A DNA stretch of 44,678 bases from positions 1 through 44,678 of the forward strand of contig NZ_JAQBOC010000036.1 of NCBI RefSeq assembly GCF_028288225.1, in the 5' to 3' direction. This document shows positions 7,533 to 17,996 of this stretch, piece after piece; the first letter of the stretch is position 1; every line of letters starts with the position of its first letter. The stretch comes from Mucilaginibacter sp. (lineage in GTDB: Bacteria > Bacteroidota > Bacteroidia > Sphingobacteriales > Sphingobacteriaceae). A model generated the notes under the pieces. The model saw only the letters and a list, made by a program, of their open reading frames with translations. It was not told the DNA's origin and made no database searches. Made by a program: the position numbers and the translations under genes.

Positions 7533-8510
7533 ATGAAAGCAGTAAAAGTAATTGGATTTATTCTACTTGGGTTGTTGGTAGTAGTGGCTGCCGCCGGGAC
7601 TTATGTAAAAGTGGCATTACCAGACACAGGCGCAGCTCCTCAAATTAAAATAGAACGCACAGCGGAACGAATAAAACGCGGCGATTATTTAGCCAACCAC
7701 GTTTCTGCTTGTATGGACTGCCACAGCACTAAGGACGAGAGTTTGTACGGGGGCCCGGTGGTGGGCGGCTTCGGGGCTGGAGGCGAAAAGTTTGATCAGC
7801 AGATGGGCCTTCCCGGCAAGTTTTACGCATCTAATATAACCCCTTATAAATTATTTAGTTGGACAGATGGCGAAATATTCAGGGCGCTGACTACCGGGGA
7901 GAACAAATTTGGCAAAGCCATCTTTCCACTAATGCCCTGCGATCATATAGGGCAGATGGATAAAGAGGACGTGTATAGAATTATTGTTTATTTGCGTTCA
8001 ATTTCTGTAATTAAAAAAGACATACCGGCGTCAGAAATTGACTTTCCGGTCAACTTTATAATTAATACCATGCCGCATAAGGCCAATTTGGGTAAGCTAC
8101 CATCGGAAAAGGATACCATCAAATATGGCGCTTATCTCGTTAACGCAGCGGCTTGTGTAGATTGTCATAGTAAAAGGTATCATGGGGATATAATCCCTGG
8201 AACGCAGTTTGGCGGTGGAATGGAATTTAAACAGCAAGGCGGTGTTGTACGTTCTGCAAATATCACACCGGATAAATTAACCGGCATTGGATCATGGAGT
8301 AAAGAGCTATTCATCCAACGATTTAAAAGCTTTGAAGGTAAAGAAGAGCAAGCTGCTAAGCTTAATCTCGGCGATCCACAAATACCAATGCCGTGGTATT
8401 TGTATGCCGGAATGAAGGCCAACGATCTTGCAGCAATATATGCTTATTTGAGAACTGTTAAACCAATCAAGAATCAGGTTATTGCGTTCAGAAGTTTTGA
8501 AAGCTTGTGA
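7533..8510 (+). CDS. Membrane-anchored dihaem cytochrome c
   Basis: The product has 325 residues with an N-terminal uncleaved-looking anchor (residues 5-27, VIGFILLGLLVVVAAAGTYV) and two class I cytochrome domains. The haem-binding motifs are CMDCH (C60, C63, H64) and CVDCH (C208, C211, H212); each domain opens with a KRGDYLAN- or KYGAYLVN-type helix. The layout matches dihaem cytochrome subunits that accept electrons from periplasmic dehydrogenases. Residues after each motif (GNxxTPDK-like SNITPYK and ANITPDK) are typical of alcohol/aldehyde dehydrogenase cytochromes. No dehydrogenase adjoins it; the Mo hydroxylase 14 kb away is one possible donor. A 169-base spacer precedes it. Confidence 0.88.
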   Translation: MKAVKVIGFILLGLLVVVAAAGTYVKVALPDTGAAPQIKIERTAERIKRGDYLANHVSACMDCHSTKDESLYGGPVVGGFGAGGEKFDQQMGLPGKFYASNITPYKLFSWTDGEIFRALTTGENKFGKAIFPLMPCDHIGQMDKEDVYRIIVYLRSISVIKKDIPASEIDFPVNFIINTMPHKANLGKLPSEKDTIKYGAYLVNAAACVDCHSKRYHGDIIPGTQFGGGMEFKQQGGVVRSANITPDKLTGIGSWSKELFIQRFKSFEGKEEQAAKLNLGDPQIPMPWYLYAGMKANDLAAIYAYLRTVKPIKNQVIAFRSFESL

Positions 8511-8566
8511 ACCCGCTCCTTTATAGTTTAGAAAATCAATTTGTTTTGATGGACTTTTTTTTGAAA

Positions 8567-8585
8567 GGTGGCAGGACTTCGAACC
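8567..8585 (-). pseudogene. tRNA-Pro T-arm remnant, left cassette
   Basis: On the minus strand this reads as a decayed T-arm plus acceptor start (GGTTCGAAGTCCTGCCACC), close to the GGTTCGAATCCTGCCATCC of the intact tRNA-Pro 96 bases away. The equivalent place beside the second tRNA-Pro (27491-27509) has a similar remnant, and both are followed by TGATTTACAG. Confidence 0.5.
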
Positions 8586-8632
8586 GATACCGTATTGATT
8601 TACAGCAAGTTAATATCTGTCAAAAATGATTG

Positions 8633-8670
8633 AAAAAAAACCGCCTTTAAATCTCTTTAAAGGCGGTTTT
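8633..8670 (-). terminator. Intrinsic terminator of tRNA-Pro, left copy
   Basis: CCGCCTTTAA (8641-8650) and TTAAAGGCGG (8657-8666) make a perfect 10-bp stem. The plus-strand A-run at 8633-8640 is the U-tract for minus-strand transcripts. It lies 10 bases past the tRNA 3' end. Confidence 0.85.
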
Positions 8671-8680
8671 ATTGGTATCG

Positions 8681-8754
8681 TCGGGATGGCAGGATTCGAA
8701 CCTGCGGCCTCCACATCCCAAATGTGGCGCGATACCGGGCTACGCTACATCCCG
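8681..8754 (-). tRNA. tRNA-Pro (anticodon UGG), copy 1
   Basis: This is a 74-base gene with the acceptor stem CGGGATG/CATCCCG, discriminator A, anticodon stem CCACA/TGTGG around TTTGGGA (anticodon TGG), and T-arm GCAGG/CCTGC around TTCGAAT. CCA is not encoded. It is identical to the copy at 27608-27681. Promoter and terminator are both visible. Confidence 0.95.
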
Positions 8755-8773
8755 AAAATTTTACTTTCAGCCG

Positions 8774-8781
8774 CAAATATA
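8774..8781 (-). promoter_or_regulatory. -7 element of the tRNA-Pro copy 1 promoter
   Basis: On the minus strand the bases read TATATTTG, an exact Bacteroidota TAnnTTTG box, 19 bases upstream of the tRNA 5' end. The stretch CTATATTTGC is conserved upstream of the second copy. Confidence 0.7.
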
Positions 8782-8816
8782 GTTTTTTTGTTGGTTTTGA
8801 ATTGGTGATAATCGGG

Positions 8817-10082
8817 CTATTCCTTTATGGGTATTGTAAACCTGAAAGTTGTCCCTATACCCTCGGCGCTTTCCACATCGATCTTGCCGCCATGCTGAGT
8901 TACGAAATCGTTGACCAGGAACAGGCCCAGACCGCTGCCCGTTTCATTATTGGTGCCTGAAATTGAATTAAGGCTCACTTTATTAAACAACTTTTCCCGC
9001 ATATCCATGGCCATGCCCACACCTGTATCTTCTACAAAAATGCAAACCCTATCTTGTTCCAGTTTGGCATCAATGGTAACAGAACCGCCTTGGGGTGTAT
9101 ATTTAATGGCATTGGTTACCAGGTTCTGAACAATTGACCGTAACATTAAAGAGTCAGCCTTTACATAAATATCCTGCGATGTTTTATTCTCCAGTTTAAT
9201 TCCCTTATGCCCGGCAAGAGCCCTTAAAAGCTCTAATGCATCTTCAATCCGCTCTTTAAGGCAAATCAATTCAGGATTAAACTGCACCTGCTGACTTTGT
9301 TTTTTAGACCAGTCAATAACTTCATTCAACTGAATAAGCAGTTTATTAGAAGTACGATAAATGATCTGCGAAAGTTGTTTGATCTGATTTGGGCTCAAAT
9401 TTTCTGCATCTTCATTTAATTTGCCGGATGAGGCGAGGAGAGCGGTAAGCGGGTTGCGCAGGTCATGAGAGATAAGTGACAGGAACTTATCTTTGGATAA
9501 ATTGAGTGCTTTTAATTCATGGTTCAAGTTTTCCAGTTCCATTGTACGATCCAAAACCCGCTTTTCAAGTTCGTGGTTCAGCTGCAACAGATCATTATTG
9601 ATCCGCTGCACTTTTTCCTCCTGTTTTCTTAAAAGCTGGTTCTTTCTGTGTAATTCGGCAAATACAGCAACTTTAGACCTCAATATTTCCGCATTAAAAG
9701 GCTTTCTTATAAAATCAACAGCACCGGCCTGGTAACCCTTAAACATCGATGCCTCTTCATAATCATGCGCTGTAATAAAAATGATCGGGATATGCTTTAA
9801 CTTGTCGCGCTGATAGATCAGGCCGGCAGTTTCATATCCGTCCATAGTAGGCATTTTCACGTCCAGCAGAATGAGAGAAAAATCCTCCTCCTTTAACAAT
9901 ATACGTAGCGCTTCCCTGCCAGATAAGGCCTTAACGAAAACATAGTTTTCTCTTTCCAGAGCCACTTCCATGGACAATAAATTGTTCTCATTGTCATCAA
10001 CCAACAGGAGCTTTATGACAGAGTCTGGCACTGATTTTTCACTTTCCATTACTTTTTCTTTGAACACTATTTGATCAGCCAT
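8817..10082 (-). CDS. Response regulator-histidine kinase fusion (REC-HisKA-HATPase)
   Basis: The product has 421 residues and no membrane segment. Residues about 22-140 form a receiver domain (LLLVDDNENN acidic pair, phospho-acceptor D74 in LLDVKMPTMDG, T in FITAHD, K in RKPF). A coiled coil (about 145-195, EEKVQRINNDLLQLNHELEK) leads to HisKA with H206 (SHDLRNPLTA). The ATPase has N (NLVTNAIKYTPQGG), G1 (EDTGVGM) and G2 (GSGLGLFLV) boxes. Its reading frame begins 16 bases inside the upstream multi-HAMP kinase, so the two are translationally coupled. A receiver at the N-terminus means its kinase can be controlled by phosphorylation, probably from the partner kinase. No DNA-binding output is encoded nearby. 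Confidence 0.92.
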   Translation of the reverse strand: MADQIVFKEKVMESEKSVPDSVIKLLLVDDNENNLLSMEVALERENYVFVKALSGREALRILLKEEDFSLILLDVKMPTMDGYETAGLIYQRDKLKHIPIIFITAHDYEEASMFKGYQAGAVDFIRKPFNAEILRSKVAVFAELHRKNQLLRKQEEKVQRINNDLLQLNHELEKRVLDRTMELENLNHELKALNLSKDKFLSLISHDLRNPLTALLASSGKLNEDAENLSPNQIKQLSQIIYRTSNKLLIQLNEVIDWSKKQSQQVQFNPELICLKERIEDALELLRALAGHKGIKLENKTSQDIYVKADSLMLRSIVQNLVTNAIKYTPQGGSVTIDAKLEQDRVCIFVEDTGVGMAMDMREKLFNKVSLNSISGTNNETGSGLGLFLVNDFVTQHGGKIDVESAEGIGTTFRFTIPIKE

Positions 10083-13000
10083 ACGCGCATTAATGACAAC
10101 AACTGGTCCGTTTTAACTGGTTTGGTAATATAATCTGATGCCCCCGAAGAAATGCACTTCTGGCGGTCGCCGATCATCGCTTTGGCGGTTACCGCTATAA
10201 TCGGTAAAGTTTTATTGCGGGGTTCTTTACGGATGATCTGTATGGTTTCATAGCCATCCATCTCAGGCATCATGATGTCCATCAGCACAATGTCTATCTT
10301 TTTATCATTATTCAATATTTCCAGCGCATCCCTGCCGCTTTCAGCCGTGATAACTTCGATATTCGATCTTTCGAAAACGGCGGTCAGCGCAAACAGGTTT
10401 CGCACATCATCATCTACAACCAGTACCTTTTTCCGGTCAAGTATATCGGTTTTATCCCGGATGCCATCAATCAATTTTAATTTGCCTTCGCTGATATACT
10501 TTTTATTAATATGGAGCAACACCAACATTTCCTCCAGCAGGTAAATATGAGATGAAGGCGTTTTGGTAATTACTTTGTGGTTGAGCCGCTTTAACTGGAT
10601 CTGCTCATCCTGTGTGAAATCGCGTGCTGAGTGCAGGATAATAGTGGTTTGCGGCTGTTTTAACAGATTGATCTTATTTAAAAGATCCAAACCATTGGCA
10701 TCAGGCAATACAAAATCAAGGATGATACAATCAAACAGCTCCTTTTTTAAAACAGAAAGCGCTTTTTTTGCAGTAGCCGCACCAAATACTGCTATTTGAT
10801 CATTAGCCAGTAGGTCAGACAGCCTTTGTAATTCGGTTTCATTGTCTTCTATCACCAATACCCGTTTTTTTGTATGTTCATTGAAACTTACAATTCCGTT
10901 GATCAGTTCATCCAGTGAGTTGTTTGATAAGGGTTTCAAACTAAATGTTTTTGCACCAAATTTCATGGCCATTACCTTGTTATCCTCTCCAGAGATCACA
11001 TGTACCGGGATATGCCTCAAATTAATATCGGTTTTTAGTAATTTGAGGATCTTCCATCCGTTTGACTCCGGCATATTTACATCAAGCGTAATGGCAATGG
11101 GGTTATATTTAATAATGCTGTCGAAAATTTCCAGGTAACTGATAGCGACCACCACTTTCAGGTTTAGATCATGCCCCTTATCGATTAGGATCTTGGTAAA
11201 CCGGAGGTCGTCCTCTATCACCAGCAGCACCCGGTCTTCGGCCACAATATTGTGGCGGTCATCATCTATGACCAATTCGGCTGTATCGATCAGGTTAGGC
11301 CGCAGATGCGAAACCGGATAGGCTTCTTTCACTTTAACCGGGATTAATTTCTCTTCGTTATACTTTAGTGGTAAGTATAAAGTAAACACGCTTCCTTTAC
11401 CTAATTCGCTGCCTACGGTAATAGTACCACCTAAAAGCTCAGCAAAACCCTTACTGATGGATAATCCCAAACCGGTGCCACCATATTTGCGGCTGGTAGA
11501 ACCTTCGGCTTGCTGGAAGGCCTCGAATATAATGCCCTGGGTGTTTTTTGAGATCCCAATACCCGAATCTTCAATAGAGAAAGCAATAACCGACTCATTA
11601 GTGCTTAACGGATTTTCATGACCAGGCCCCGGCCTGAAAATATGTAATTTAACCCGGCCCTTTTCAGTGAATTTAAAGGCGTTGGAAAGCAGGTTTTTAA
11701 GGATCTGGTTCAAACGCTGCATATCTGTTTCCATCAGTTCAGGAAGCCCTTCCTGCACATCGATCTCAAACTTAAGGTTCTTAGCTTCAGAGATCGGCTT
11801 AAAAGTAGATTCGGCAAAAGCAGCGATCTCCTTAAAGCTTACCGGCATTACATCGGCAGCGATAACGCCTGATTCTATCTTGGAAAGGTCAAGGATATCA
11901 TTGATCAATTGGATGAGGTCGTCCCCGCAGGAGTGGATGGTTTTGGCGAACATCCTTTGTTTTTCGGTCAGGTTTCCTTCCGGATTTTCGAATAACTGCT
12001 GGGCAAGGATCAATAAACTGTTAAGGGGGGTACGCAGCTCGTGCGACATGTTGGCCAAAAACTCCGATTTATATTTGGATGTAAGTGTCAGTTGTTCTGC
12101 TTTTTCCTCTAACGAACGGCCCTTGTCATGCAGCTCATCATTAGCGCGCCTTAACTCTTCCTGCTGGGAGGAAAGTTCACCGGCCAGCGATTGTGATTGG
12201 GATAACAATTCTTCCGTACGGGTATTGGTTTCTATATTGTTTAGTACGATACCGATGCTTTCGGTCAGCTGATCCAAAAAGTCGATGTGTGTATCACTAA
12301 AATTCTCGAATGAAGCTAGTTCGATAACAGCTTTTATATTGTTTTCAAATAGCACAGGTAAAATTACCAGGTCAATTGGTGCGGCACTGCCAATGCCCGA
12401 ACTGATCTGGAGGTATTCAGTAGGTACGTTAGACAGCCTGATCCTTTCTTTGTCAGTAGCGCACTGCCCAACCAATCCTTCACTAAGCGAAAACTCCTGG
12501 TTTATTAATTTCCGGCTTTTCTGTGCATAGCCTGCAAATAGCTTTAGTGTAGGTTCGTCTGAGGCTTCAGGCTGTTCCAAAATATAAAACGCGCCATAAC
12601 GGGCATTTACCAGTTCGGCTAATTCTGATAATACTTTGTTGGCCACCGCATTCCTGTCGCGCTGGCCCTGCAGCATCTGGGCAAACTTAGCCAGGTTAGA
12701 TTTAAGCCAATCCTGTTCGTGATTACGTAACGTTGTCCCTTTCAGGTTGGCGATCATCTGGTTAATGGTATCCTTCAGGGCTTCCAGCTCACCTTTGGCT
12801 TCCACCCGGATAGTCCGGGTAAGGTCACCTTTTGTTACCGCCGATGCTACCTCGGATATGGAACGCACCTGGGTGGTAAGGTTTTGTGCCAGCTGGTTTA
12901 CGTTCTCCGTTAAATCCTTCCACGTACCGGATGCACCCGGTACGCTGGCCTGGCCTCCTAAACGCCCCTGCACACCTACTTCACGCGCAACGGTTGTTAC

Positions 13001-15715
13001 CTCATCGGCAAATACAGCAAGTGTATCAATCATTTCGTTAATGGTATCGGTAAGCTGCGCCACCTCGCCCAAAGCGTTAATGGATAAGCGTTGTTTCAGA
13101 TTGCCTTTTGCAATACCGGTTGCTACTTTTGCAATACCCCGGATTTGCCCGGTTAAATTGGATGCCATCTGGTTTACCGAATCCGTTAGATCCTTCCAGG
13201 TACCGCCTACACCTTTTACATGCGCCTGGCCGCCAAGCTTGCCTTCGGTGCCCACCTCCCTTGCCACACGGGTTACTTCCGATGCGAAAGAGTTGAGCTG
13301 ATCTACCATGGTATTAATGGTGTTCTTTAAATCCATGATCTCACCTTTTACATCGATGATCACCGTTTTAGAAAGGTCACCGCTTGCCACCGCCTTGGTT
13401 ACTTCTGCAATATTCCGTACCTGCGAGGTCAGGTTACTTGACATCTGGTTCACCGAATCCGTTAAATCCTTCCAGGTACCTGCAACCCCGGGTACAAAAG
13501 CCTGGCCGCCAAGGTTACCATCCGTACCTACTTCACGCGCCACACGTGTTACTTCAGATGCAAAGCCACGCAGCTGATCAACCATCGTATTAATAGTTTC
13601 CTTTAGCTGCAAAATTTCTCCGCGTACGTCTACCGTAATTTTCTTTGATAGATCACCATTAGCTATCGCGATAGACACATCGGCAATATTACGTAACTGT
13701 GCAGTCAGGTTCCCCGCCATTTTATTTACTGAATCCGTTAGATCCTTCCACGTTCCATCTACACCCGGTACGTTGGCCTGCCCCCCTAATTGTCCTTCAG
13801 AGCCTACCTCACGCGCCACACGTGTTACTTCGGAAGCAAAAGCCCGCAGCTGATCAACCATTGTGTTGATAGTATCTTTTAGCTCAAGCAATTCTCCTTT
13901 GGCGTTTACGGTGATCTTGCGTGAAAGATCGCCTTTAGCTACCGCTGTTGTTACCTCGGCAATATTCCGCACCTGCGAGGTCAGGTTATCCGCCATTTTA
14001 TTCACAGAGTCGGTTAAATCCTTCCAGGTTCCGCCTACACCCGGTACGTTTGCCTGCCCCCCTAATTGTCCTTCCGAACCAACCTCACGGGCCACACGTG
14101 TTACTTCCGAGCCGAATGAGTTGAGCTGATCTACCATGGTATTGATGGTGATCTTTAACTCCAGCATTTCACCCTGTACGTCTACCGTTATTTTTTTTGA
14201 TAAATCGCCTTTTGCTACTGCGGTTGTTACTTCAGCTATATTGCGCACCTGGCCTGTTAAGTTACCTGCCATCTGATTTACAGAGTCTGTCAGATCCTTC
14301 CAGGTACCACCTACACCGGGCACATTTGCCTGGCCTCCCAGCTGCCCCTCTGACCCTACCTCGCGCGCCACACGGGTTACCTCGAAAGAGAATGAGTTAA
14401 GCTGATCCACCATCGTATTGATCGTGTTTTTTAATTCCAGGAGCTCGCCTTTTGCGTCTACCGTAATCTTTCGGGACAGATCCCCCTTTGCTACCGCCGT
14501 GGTAACCCATGCAATGTTACGCACCTGGTCGGTAAGGTTACTGCCCATTTGGTTTACTGAATCCGTCAGGTCCTTCCAAACCCCGCCTACTCCTTTTACC
14601 CGTGCCTGGCCGCCCAATTTACCTTCTGTACCAACCTCAAGTGCCACACGCGTTACTTCTGATGCAAATGAGTTAAGCTGATCCACCATCGTATTGATGG
14701 TCTTTTTCAGTTCCAGCATTTCTCCTTTTACGTCTACCGTGATCTTTTTAGAAAGGTCGCCATTGGCCACCGCGGTGGTTACACCCGCTATATTTCGTAC
14801 CTGGGAGGTTAGGTTACCAGCCATCCGGTTCACGGAGTCGGTTAAATCCTTCCAGGTTCCGGCAACTCCGGGTACTTTGGCCTGTCCACCCAGCTTACCT
14901 TCGGTACCTACTTCCAGCGCCACACGGGTTACTTCGGAAGAGAAGGAGTTAAGCTGATCCACCATGGTATTGATCGTGTTTTTCAGCTCCAGGATCTCGC
15001 CTTTTGCTTCTACCGTTATTTTCCGGGAAAGGTCACCTTTTGCTACCGCCGTAGTTACCGCCGCCACATTACGTACCTGGGCGGTCAGGTTCCCGGCCAT
15101 CTGGTTTACGGAGTCGGTTAATTCAGCCCACACCCCTGCTACCCCTTTAATTTTGGCTTGCTCACCTAATTTGCCTTCAGAGCCCACCTGGCGTGCTACC
15201 CGGGTTACTTCCATTGAAAACAGCTGCAGCTTGGAAAGCATCTGATTGGATTCTTTTGCGATCCGCAAAAATTCTCCCTTTAAGGGATGTCCTTTTATCT
15301 CTAACGGAATATGTTTAGACAGATCGCCATTAGCTACCGAATTGATCATGCCGGCTATTTCCAGCGTTGGAGAAGTTAGGTCTTCAATCAGGTTATTTAA
15401 CGAATTTACGCCACCGGCCCATTCACCTTTAGCATCCGGTAATTCAATTCTTTTTGATAAATTTCCTTTTTTCCCAATCGTAATTTCCGCTGAAGAGATC
15501 TCTGTCACCAAACGCTGATTCATTTCAATAATGTCATTCAGCACTTCGCATATCCGCCCGTTTATCCCGGCCTGGGTAACCGGCATTCTGACATCAAGCT
15601 TTCCGTTTTTAACAAGTGAAAGAACGCTTAAGAGCTTTTTTACATCAAGAGAGTCTTCAATGCCGTTGAGGTGGGGTGTTTCTTTTTGCTTTAGGCCAAG
15701 CACATCTTGTTCCAT
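10067..15715 (-). CDS. Cytosolic multi-HAMP hybrid histidine kinase with three receivers
   Basis: The product has 1882 residues with no signal peptide or membrane helix. The order is: leader (1-30); HAMP array (about 30-995) of roughly ten units, most about 92 residues, built on [34 protein letters not shown] and [21 protein letters not shown]-like domain (about 1000-1165); coiled coil; HisKA with H1225 ([10 protein letters not shown]); HATPase ([24 protein letters not shown]); receivers with D1545, D1667 and D1813. HAMP arrays of this kind occur in group III kinases such as fungal Nik1/Os-1 and bacterial relatives, and sense osmotic or intracellular state. It is the first gene of a two-gene unit with the REC-kinase at 8817-10082. 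Confidence 0.93.
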   Translation of the reverse strand: MEQDVLGLKQKETPHLNGIEDSLDVKKLLSVLSLVKNGKLDVRMPVTQAGINGRICEVLNDIIEMNQRLVTEISSAEITIGKKGNLSKRIELPDAKGEWAGGVNSLNNLIEDLTSPTLEIAGMINSVANGDLSKHIPLEIKGHPLKGEFLRIAKESNQMLSKLQLFSMEVTRVARQVGSEGKLGEQAKIKGVAGVWAELTDSVNQMAGNLTAQVRNVAAVTTAVAKGDLSRKITVEAKGEILELKNTINTMVDQLNSFSSEVTRVALEVGTEGKLGGQAKVPGVAGTWKDLTDSVNRMAGNLTSQVRNIAGVTTAVANGDLSKKITVDVKGEMLELKKTINTMVDQLNSFASEVTRVALEVGTEGKLGGQARVKGVGGVWKDLTDSVNQMGSNLTDQVRNIAWVTTAVAKGDLSRKITVDAKGELLELKNTINTMVDQLNSFSFEVTRVAREVGSEGQLGGQANVPGVGGTWKDLTDSVNQMAGNLTGQVRNIAEVTTAVAKGDLSKKITVDVQGEMLELKITINTMVDQLNSFGSEVTRVAREVGSEGQLGGQANVPGVGGTWKDLTDSVNKMADNLTSQVRNIAEVTTAVAKGDLSRKITVNAKGELLELKDTINTMVDQLRAFASEVTRVAREVGSEGQLGGQANVPGVDGTWKDLTDSVNKMAGNLTAQLRNIADVSIAIANGDLSKKITVDVRGEILQLKETINTMVDQLRGFASEVTRVAREVGTDGNLGGQAFVPGVAGTWKDLTDSVNQMSSNLTSQVRNIAEVTKAVASGDLSKTVIIDVKGEIMDLKNTINTMVDQLNSFASEVTRVAREVGTEGKLGGQAHVKGVGGTWKDLTDSVNQMASNLTGQIRGIAKVATGIAKGNLKQRLSINALGEVAQLTDTINEMIDTLAVFADEVTTVAREVGVQGRLGGQASVPGASGTWKDLTENVNQLAQNLTTQVRSISEVASAVTKGDLTRTIRVEAKGELEALKDTINQMIANLKGTTLRNHEQDWLKSNLAKFAQMLQGQRDRNAVANKVLSELAELVNARYGAFYILEQPEASDEPTLKLFAGYAQKSRKLINQEFSLSEGLVGQCATDKERIRLSNVPTEYLQISSGIGSAAPIDLVILPVLFENNIKAVIELASFENFSDTHIDFLDQLTESIGIVLNNIETNTRTEELLSQSQSLAGELSSQQEELRRANDELHDKGRSLEEKAEQLTLTSKYKSEFLANMSHELRTPLNSLLILAQQLFENPEGNLTEKQRMFAKTIHSCGDDLIQLINDILDLSKIESGVIAADVMPVSFKEIAAFAESTFKPISEAKNLKFEIDVQEGLPELMETDMQRLNQILKNLLSNAFKFTEKGRVKLHIFRPGPGHENPLSTNESVIAFSIEDSGIGISKNTQGIIFEAFQQAEGSTSRKYGGTGLGLSISKGFAELLGGTITVGSELGKGSVFTLYLPLKYNEEKLIPVKVKEAYPVSHLRPNLIDTAELVIDDDRHNIVAEDRVLLVIEDDLRFTKILIDKGHDLNLKVVVAISYLEIFDSIIKYNPIAITLDVNMPESNGWKILKLLKTDINLRHIPVHVISGEDNKVMAMKFGAKTFSLKPLSNNSLDELINGIVSFNEHTKKRVLVIEDNETELQRLSDLLANDQIAVFGAATAKKALSVLKKELFDCIILDFVLPDANGLDLLNKINLLKQPQTTIILHSARDFTQDEQIQLKRLNHKVITKTPSSHIYLLEEMLVLLHINKKYISEGKLKLIDGIRDKTDILDRKKVLVVDDDVRNLFALTAVFERSNIEVITAESGRDALEILNNDKKIDIVLMDIMMPEMDGYETIQIIRKEPRNKTLPIIAVTAKAMIGDRQKCISSGASDYITKPVKTDQLLSLMRVWLIK
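12740..15245 (-). repeat. Tandem about 276-bp coding repeats (HAMP units)
   Basis: Nine DNA units encode the repeated HAMP modules. Landmarks such as the complement of ACGCGTGTTACTTC recur at close to 276-base spacing (for example near 13260, 13535, 13812, 14088, 14364, 14640 and 14920). Neighbouring units are very similar but not identical. The end units (near 12750-13050 and beyond 15100) are the most divergent, a pattern expected from internal duplication and unequal exchange. Confidence 0.85.
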
Positions 15716-16112
15716 TAATTTTTAAGTAATGTTTTCGGTTAATAAATATCTATGTTGTGTCCCGGCAGTTTACACCCTATAAAACGGGCGCAATTACCAA
15801 AATATTAGTAAATATATATATAGAAATATTATTATGAAAATTCAATATGGCAGAAGCCAGAAAAAAATATAGACTTAACAATATTTGAGAATGTTTGTTT
15901 AAACAAAGGCTTTTAAATCTAATGAAATCTGTAATATTATTACATTTTGCTGACCACCAATGAATAACGGCAGAAGGTTTTTCATAAAACAAGTCGAGTT
16001 GTTTCGTCAATTTTACCGTTGGCAGCAAGGCTAAACAACCGCGCAGCCAACGCCTTACCAACACAGCTCAAATCAGCTTCATTTTGCCTTCCTTGAAAAT
16101 TTTCTCAAAAAA
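15716..16112. other. Spacer between divergent HAMP kinase and ArsR operon
   Basis: It is A/T-rich and holds no convincing gene. A minus frame of 95 codons (15777-16064) lacks family features. In another minus frame an open stretch without ATG reads plausibly (NEADLSCVGKALAARLFSLA) for about 40 codons near 15990-16110 and may be a decayed gene end. The ArsR promoter starts at 16113. Confidence 0.4.
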
Positions 16113-16159
16113 TTTGCGTAGTCAAATAACTACATATATGTTTGTAGCCAAATAGCTAC
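16113..16159 (+). promoter_or_regulatory. ArsR-operon promoter with two overlapping palindromic operators
   Basis: TTTG (16113-16116), a 20-base gap and TATGTTTG (16137-16144) form a full Bacteroidota promoter. Two 16-base palindromes sit on it: GTAGTCAAATAACTAC (16118-16133), between the two boxes, and GTAGCCAAATAGCTAC (16144-16159), over the expected start point and ending three bases before the ATG. Their centres are 26 bp apart. A dimeric ArsR protein bound there would block both polymerase and the start codon region, which implies autorepression. Confidence 0.78.
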
Positions 16160-16162
16160 GCA

Positions 16163-16486
16163 ATGAACTTAAGACGAGACGTATTTCAAGCCATCGCCGA
16201 CCCGACCAGGAGGGCAATACTGCTGTTGGTTGCTACGCAAACCATGACAGCAGGGGCGATAGCCTCAAACTTTGACACAGCCAGACCAACCGTTTCAAAA
16301 CACCTGCAAATACTCACCGAGTGCGAGTTACTGGAACAAAAACAAAACGGAAGGGAAATTTACTATCACATTAATGCAAAAAACATGAAAGAAGTAGCTG
16401 ACTTTATTGAACCATTCCGCAAAATGTGGGATGAAAGGTTTAACAAACTCGAAACCATAATGAAACAATACAAATCCAAAAAATAG
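16163..16486 (+). CDS. ArsR-family winged-helix repressor
   Basis: The product has 107 residues: [20 protein letters not shown], the recognition region [20 protein letters not shown], and the wing [20 protein letters not shown]. There is no CxC metal site on the recognition helix. Subfamily members of this type adjoin SRPBCC (AHSA1) genes and regulate them without arsenic or metals. It leads a run of five same-strand genes and probably represses its own promoter through the two palindromes upstream. The predicted 5' leader is only about a dozen bases, consistent with the missing Shine-Dalgarno site. Confidence 0.93.
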   Translation: MNLRRDVFQAIADPTRRAILLLVATQTMTAGAIASNFDTARPTVSKHLQILTECELLEQKQNGREIYYHINAKNMKEVADFIEPFRKMWDERFNKLETIMKQYKSKK

Positions 16487-16492
16487 AATAAT

Positions 16493-16960
16493 ATGGAACA
16501 AAAAACAAAAATCAATGCCGAAGATGGCAAACAGGACCTGCTGATCACCAGGGAATTTGATCTGCCGTTGGAATTACTTTTTAAAGCTTATGCAGAGCCC
16601 GAAATTATTGAGCAATGGATGGGAACGAAAGTGCTGAAACTTGAAAATAAAAAGTACGGCGGCTGGCAATTTGAAACAACAGACCCCAAGGGGAACGTGG
16701 TATTCCAGGCCAGTGGGGTGATCCACGAGTTTAGCCCGAACCGGAAGATCACACGGACATTTGAGATGGCGAACACACCTTTTGGCGTACAGCTTGAGAT
16801 AACAGAATTTGAAAAGCTTACCGATGACACCAGCAAAGTGAATATGCACGTAATATATGAATCGGTTGCAAAAAGAGACCAGGTGCTGGCTTTACCCTTT
16901 GGCCAGGGAATAAACTGGGCACATAACCGATTGCAAGAGATATTAAGCAAACTAAAATAA
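16493..16960 (+). CDS. SRPBCC/AHSA1-domain protein
   Basis: The product has 155 residues. The helix-grip fold signature starts LLITREFDLPLELLFKAYAE and continues PEIIEQWMG, then GGWQFETTDPKGNVVFQASG, and closes with a long C-terminal helix (GQGINWAHNRLQEILSKLK). SRPBCC proteins bind hydrophobic ligands in a deep cavity; the AHSA1 branch paired with ArsR genes is widespread, but its ligands are mostly unknown. It starts six bases after the ArsR stop, so it is certainly in the operon. It could supply the signal for the repressor or modify its ligand; this is inference. Confidence 0.92.
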   Translation: MEQKTKINAEDGKQDLLITREFDLPLELLFKAYAEPEIIEQWMGTKVLKLENKKYGGWQFETTDPKGNVVFQASGVIHEFSPNRKITRTFEMANTPFGVQLEITEFEKLTDDTSKVNMHVIYESVAKRDQVLALPFGQGINWAHNRLQEILSKLK

Positions 16961-16967
16961 TTGAAAA

Positions 16968-17351
16968 ATGGAAAAGAGAAAGCTAATTTGGTATTGGATA
17001 ATTACCGTAATATTATCCTTTTGTGTTTTTTTGGGCGGACTGGCACAGGCTATGCAGGTAAAAGGGGTGATACAGGGTTTTAAACCCCTTGGGTATCCTA
17101 CTTACTTTATTTCGATTATTGGCGTTTGGAAGGTATTGGGCATAATTGCGATATTAATTCCGAAATTTAAATTGCTTAAGGAATGGGCGTATGCAGGCAT
17201 ATTTTTTGTCCTGACCGGTGCGGTGATCTCGCATATTGCCAGCAGTGATGTGTCAATGCAAATAATTGCCCCGGTTTTACTGGCCGTTTTTACCGTGTTA
17301 TCGTGGTATTTGAGGCCGGCGGATAGAAAAATCATTTCAGTTAATCAATAA
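16968..17351 (+). CDS. DoxX-like membrane protein
   Basis: The product has 127 residues and four predicted membrane helices: about 8-27 (IWYWIITVILSFCVFLGGLA), 45-66 (YFISIIGVWKVLGIIAILIP), 72-90 (EWAYAGIFFVLTGAVISHI) and 97-115 (IIAPVLLAVFTVLSWYL). GVWKVLGIIAILIPKFKLLKEWAYAG is the DoxX/DoxX-like family signature region. The family includes quinol-oxidase-associated and stress-related proteins, but for these short forms no reaction is established. It lies seven bases after the SRPBCC gene. ArsR-SRPBCC-DoxX sets recur in Bacteroidota. Confidence 0.85.
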   Translation: MEKRKLIWYWIITVILSFCVFLGGLAQAMQVKGVIQGFKPLGYPTYFISIIGVWKVLGIIAILIPKFKLLKEWAYAGIFFVLTGAVISHIASSDVSMQIIAPVLLAVFTVLSWYLRPADRKIISVNQ

Positions 17352-17398
17352 AAGAATAGGATGAATCCTAATTTGCTTTGAAATAAATTCGGCCAATT

Positions 17399-17974
<576 letters not shown>

Positions 17975-17996
17975 ATATTGCACAAAATAAGATACT

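Noticed and set aside
8626..8808. 60-codon plus-strand frame across tRNA-Pro
   Set aside because: It is antisense to an intact tRNA, and the same peptide recurs at the second tRNA-Pro copy only because the tRNA is duplicated.
12747..15245. Many plus-strand frames of 80-200 codons opposite the HAMP kinase
   Set aside because: They are regularly spaced with the 276-bp coding repeats and have the composition of an antisense shadow; the minus-strand protein explains them.
12740..15245. Regular repeats that could suggest a CRISPR array
   Set aside because: Unit length near 276 bp, continuous coding and no short spacers; these are protein-domain repeats.
15777..16064. 95-codon minus-strand frame
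   Set aside because: No recognisable domain; an alternative frame over the same bases reads more like protein, and neither has a promoter.
16588..16950. 120-codon minus-strand frame opposite the SRPBCC gene
   Set aside because: Complete overlap with a clear family gene; shadow frame.
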